Positions 61,208-64,000 of a DNA stretch of 64,000 bases are shown here, one piece after another; position 1 is the first letter of the stretch; each line of letters begins with the position of its first letter. Made by a program: the position numbers and the translations under genes. Origin of the DNA: Paludibaculum fermentans (GTDB lineage: Bacteria > Acidobacteriota > Terriglobia > Bryobacterales > Bryobacteraceae). The notes under the pieces are model-generated. The model made no database searches, was not told the origin of the DNA, and was given only the letters and a program-made list of their open reading frames with translations. The DNA lies in NCBI RefSeq assembly GCF_015277775.1, contig NZ_CP063849.1, positions 9,412,803-9,476,802 of the forward strand, written 5' to 3'.

Positions 61208-62716
61208 ATGCCGTCCAACCTCGACCGTCGCTCCTTCGTCGGCACCGCCGCCGCCACCAGCGCCTTCACCATCGTCCCCCGAGCCGTCCTCGGCGGCACC
61301 GGCTACATCGCCCCCAGCGACAAACTCACCCTCGCCCACATCGGCATGGGCACCCAAAGCTTCACCGAACTCGCCGGCCTCCTGGCCAACCCCAAAATCC
61401 AGATCGTCGCCGTCTGCGACCCCAACCGCGCCTCCAACAACTACGTCGAATGGGGCAAAGGCTCCATCCGCAACACCATCCGCCGCATCCTCGACCAGCC
61501 CGACTGGCAGGCCAACGAGACCGGCTGCCCCGGAGGCCGCGACATCGGCAAACAGGTAATCGACGCCTACTACGCCAAACAGCGCGCCACCGACCAGTTC
61601 CGCGCTGTCACCGCCTACTCCGACTTCCGCGAACTCCTCGACAAGGAGCGCGACATCGACGCCGTCAAGATCATGACGCCCGATCACCTCCACGCCACGG
61701 TCTCCGTCGCGGCCATGAAGAAGGGCAAACACGTCGTCGTCCACAAGCCCCTCGCCAACCGCATGTACGAAGCCCGCCTCGTCATCGAGACCGCCCGCAA
61801 GACCGGCTGCGCCACCCACTTCCTCCCCTACGGAGCCGGCGACGGCAACCGCCGTATCTGTGCCCGCATCAACGAAGGCGTCATCGGCACCCTCCGCGAA
61901 ATCCACAACTGGTCCAACCGCCCCGTCTGGCCGCAGTACACTGAGATCCCCAGGGAAACCCCCGCCCCGCCGCCCGGCTTTGATTGGGACCTCTGGCTCG
62001 GACCCGCGCTCGACCGCCCCTACCACCCCAACTACACCAACGCCGTCTTCCGCGGCTGGTACGACTTCGGCGGTGGCTCAATGGCCGACATGGGCATCTA
62101 CAGCCTCTGGCCCGTCTTCACCGAACTGAAGCTCCCCTCGCCCATCTCCGCCGACGCCTGGGCCACCCACACCAACATCATTGAGGAGCAGGTCAGCAAG
62201 CGGAACAAAAACGACTTCGCCTTCCCCGCCGCCTGCACCATCCACTTCACCTTCCCGGCCCGCAACGGCTCGCCGTCCCCCGAGCTCTTCTGGTACGACG
62301 GAGGCATCAAGCCGCGCCTGCCGGCCGAGCTCGACGCCGCCAACGTCGAATGGCCCATCGAGGGCATCCTCTTTGTAGGCGACCAGGGCAAGATCTTCGC
62401 CGGCTTCAACGGCCAGGCTCCGCAGCTCGCAGCCAAGGGCAAAATCGAACCCCTCTTCCCGGGAGAAGCCCCGCCCCGCCGCGACGGTGGCCAGGCCGAC
62501 CGTGTCAACGTCTGGCTCCCCTCCTTCCAGGGCGGCCCCCCGTCGCCCGGCAGCTTCCTCAACGCCTCAGGCATCTCCGACGCCGTAACCCTGGGCACGG
62601 TCTCCCTAAGGGCCGGCCGCAAGGTCCTGCTCGACAGCGAGAACATGAAGATCACCAACCTGCCCGAAGCCAACCGCTACCTCTACCGCGAATACCGCAA
62701 AGGCTGGGAGCTCTAA
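61208..62716 (+). CDS. Tat-exported Gfo/Idh/MocA-family oxidoreductase
   Basis: ATG 61208, 6 bases after AGGAGG, gives 502 residues; the open frame starts at 60788 inside the insertion sequence and is not used. The start MPSNLDRRSFVGTAAATSAF is a Tat signal. The Rossmann part has LTLAHIGMGTQSF, IVAVCDPN and VKIMTPDHLHATVSVAAMKKGKHVVVHKPLA, where HKP replaces the usual EKP. The C-terminal half has WDLWLGPALDRPYHPNYTNAVFRGWYDFGGGSMADMGIY, typical of the secreted sugar-oxidoreductase group of Acidobacteria and Planctomycetes. It probably acts on a sugar derivative with tightly bound NAD(P). The isomerase-like gene follows. Confidence 0.92.
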   Translation: MPSNLDRRSFVGTAAATSAFTIVPRAVLGGTGYIAPSDKLTLAHIGMGTQSFTELAGLLANPKIQIVAVCDPNRASNNYVEWGKGSIRNTIRRILDQPDWQANETGCPGGRDIGKQVIDAYYAKQRATDQFRAVTAYSDFRELLDKERDIDAVKIMTPDHLHATVSVAAMKKGKHVVVHKPLANRMYEARLVIETARKTGCATHFLPYGAGDGNRRICARINEGVIGTLREIHNWSNRPVWPQYTEIPRETPAPPPGFDWDLWLGPALDRPYHPNYTNAVFRGWYDFGGGSMADMGIYSLWPVFTELKLPSPISADAWATHTNIIEEQVSKRNKNDFAFPAACTIHFTFPARNGSPSPELFWYDGGIKPRLPAELDAANVEWPIEGILFVGDQGKIFAGFNGQAPQLAAKGKIEPLFPGEAPPRRDGGQADRVNVWLPSFQGGPPSPGSFLNASGISDAVTLGTVSLRAGRKVLLDSENMKITNLPEANRYLYREYRKGWEL

Positions 62717-62779
62717 TGCAGCAGAGCCGCACCCCCAAACAGAGCCGCGACCGTCAGGGAGCGGGCACCCCAACGGAAT

Positions 62780-62965
62780 GCAGCAGGCCAACGAACTCCA
62801 AGCCCCAACCAGGGTTCCCCCCCCACCGCGCTGCGAACCGCGACTGGCAAGGAGCGGGCCACGGCCCCAACGAACTGCGCCTGCCCAACGAACCCCAACC
62901 CCCAGCCAGGGTTCCCCCTGCGCTGCGAACCGCGACTGGCGGGCCACGCCCCCAACGACCTAAAC
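62780..62965 (+). repeat. Imperfect direct repeats between the two sugar genes
   Basis: Two copies, about 75 bases each, share AACGAAC, AGGGTTCCCCC and GCGCTGCGAACCGCGACTGGC, at about 62791-62866 and 62870-62950. Upstream lies GAGCCGCGACCGTCAGGGAG, also repeat-like. The block fills the spacer between the oxidoreductase and isomerase genes and encodes nothing credible. Confidence 0.6.
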
Positions 62966-62993
62966 CCAAACCGACTGGAGCCTACATCACCCC

Positions 62994-63830
62994 ATGACCA
63001 ACCACACCCGTCGTAACTTCCTGGGAACCCTGGCAGCCGCCGGAGCCGCCGCCCTCCACGCCGAACCCCTCGGCCTGCCCGCCGGCTTCCAGGTCTTCCC
63101 CATCCGCGAAGCCCTCGCCAAGGACTTCGCCGGCACCCTCCACCAGATGGCCGAAATCGGCTACAAAACCACCGAGATGTGCTCGCCGCCCGGCTACGTC
63201 AGCTCCGGCTTCGGGCCGCTCGTCTCCATGTCCGCGGCCACCATGAAGAAGACCATCCAGGACGCCGGCCTGCGCTGCGAAAGCTGCCACTACGGCTCAA
63301 AGGAGCTCAAGGAGAACCTGGACGAGCGCATCGCCTTCGCCAGGGAGCTCGGCCTCAAGCAGATGATCCTCTCCAGCTTCGGCCTGCCCCAGACCGCCAC
63401 TCTCGACGACTGGAAGAAGGCCGCCGACGGCCTCAACCCCATTGGCGAGAAGATGCAGAAAGCCGGCATCCAGTGCGGCTTCCACAACCACAACGGGGAG
63501 TTCAAGGAGCTCGACGGAGTCCTCATCTACGACGAGCTGATGCGCCGCCTCGACCCCAAGCTGGTCAAGATGCAGTTCCAGGTAGCCGTAGTCAGCATCG
63601 GCTTCCAGGCCGCCACCTACATGGAGAAGTACCCAGGCCGCATCCTGTCTCTCCACCTGGCCGACTGGGACAGCACCACGAAGAAGTCCGTAGCCGTGGG
63701 CAAAGGCTCAGTCGACTGGAAGAAGCTCTTCGCCACGGCCCGCAAGGGCGGCGTAAAGAACTACTTCGTAGAGGTCAACATGGACGCCATGCAGGAAAGC
63801 TACCCCTACCTGCGAAGCCTCAAAGTCTGA
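62994..63830 (+). CDS. Tat-exported sugar-phosphate isomerase/epimerase-like protein
   Basis: A 278-residue AP-endonuclease-2/xylose-isomerase-like TIM barrel. The N-terminus MTNHTRRNFLGTLAAAGAAAL is a Tat signal (TRRNF). Barrel features: LHQMAEIGYKTTEMCSPPGY (Glu), AGLRCESCHYGSKEL (His), LGLKQMILSSF, GIQCGFHNHNGEFKEL (HNH, metal ligands), and LSLHLADWDSTTKKSVAVGKGSVDWKKLF near the end. Secreted members of this kind commonly accompany Gfo/Idh/MocA oxidoreductases, here directly upstream. Joint action in oxidation and isomerisation of a sugar outside the cytoplasm is plausible; the substrate is not shown. Confidence 0.9.
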   Translation: MTNHTRRNFLGTLAAAGAAALHAEPLGLPAGFQVFPIREALAKDFAGTLHQMAEIGYKTTEMCSPPGYVSSGFGPLVSMSAATMKKTIQDAGLRCESCHYGSKELKENLDERIAFARELGLKQMILSSFGLPQTATLDDWKKAADGLNPIGEKMQKAGIQCGFHNHNGEFKELDGVLIYDELMRRLDPKLVKMQFQVAVVSIGFQAATYMEKYPGRILSLHLADWDSTTKKSVAVGKGSVDWKKLFATARKGGVKNYFVEVNMDAMQESYPYLRSLKV

Positions 63831-63854
63831 CCGCCACGAGCCGGCCCCAACACG

Positions 63855-64000
63855 CCGCAGCCAACCCCGGAGGAGGGCGGACGTCCGCGTCCGCGCCGGA
63901 CCCCCTGGTCTGGCCCCCTCAGTCGTAGTACGGATCGCAGTCAAGCCTCTGCCCGGTCAAGCACCAAGCACCGCCCACCGCAGCCAACCCCGGAGGAGGG
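63855..64000 (+). repeat. Direct repeat running to the window edge
   Basis: CGCAGCCAACCCCGGAGGAG occurs at 63856-63875 and again at 63979-63998, with matching flanks, the second copy ending at the window edge. Between them is a non-coding GC-rich stretch. It is probably part of a larger repeat continuing beyond the window. Confidence 0.45.

Overview
The window looks like a high-GC chromosome segment from a soil Acidobacteriota, most likely a Solibacter/Bryobacter/Paludibaculum-type lineage. The basis is the gene families read from the sequence: a VWFA-related protein of the acidobacterial type, a TIGR03435-type secreted protein, a PadR regulator paired with an ADOP-type permease, an Oar-like TonB-dependent receptor, a PEP-CTERM protein, and many secreted or Tat-exported enzymes. 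No rRNA or tRNA gene was found, so the assignment is an inference.

Layout. 0-9 kb: the 3' end of a carboxypeptidase-regulatory-like protein, a feruloyl-esterase-like hydrolase, a CAP-domain protein, a TetR-epimerase-SDR operon with two matching operator-like sites, a PEP-CTERM protein and an M43 metalloprotease. 9-13 kb: PadR/ADOP permease pair and an MBL-fold hydrolase. 13-23 kb: a minus-strand block of VWFA protein, TonB-dependent receptor, TIGR03435 protein, a response regulator/histidine kinase pair and a ThuA-like protein. 23-26.5 kb: three small genes, then an IS3-family element whose transposase has Asn in place of the first catalytic Asp. 26.6-44 kb: tandem SDRs divergent from a TetR regulator, rhamnonate-dehydratase-like enzyme, secreted adenosine deaminase, EamA transporter, metallophosphoesterase, beta-propeller, alpha/beta hydrolase with a probable frameshift in its signal peptide, aldo/keto reductase, a large secreted protein and a LytTR regulator.

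44-48.5 kb is a rearranged stretch: an intact M50-type membrane protease, two decayed partial copies of it, a HigBA-like toxin-antitoxin locus lying between copies (the toxin lacks a normal start codon), and a secreted RCC1-repeat protein. 48.9-57 kb has visibly lower GC than its surroundings and reads as a defence island: a Gabija pair (OLD-type ATPase/TOPRIM nuclease GajA and UvrD-like helicase GajB, overlapping by one base), a convergent fusion protein made of two MazG-like/cysteine-cluster modules and a nucleoside-phosphorylase-superfamily domain, and a membrane-anchored protein resembling DUF6236, preceded by a possible small membrane protein. The MazG-PNP fusion is the best candidate for an undescribed system: its domains predict a nucleotide-destroying effector.

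57-64 kb: a Tat-exported beta-propeller glycosidase-like protein with an Ala-Leu-Pro-rich signal region, a dispersed-repeat zone interrupted by an IS481-family element, and a Tat-exported Gfo/Idh/MocA oxidoreductase followed by a sugar-phosphate isomerase-like protein, probably a sugar-catabolic pair.
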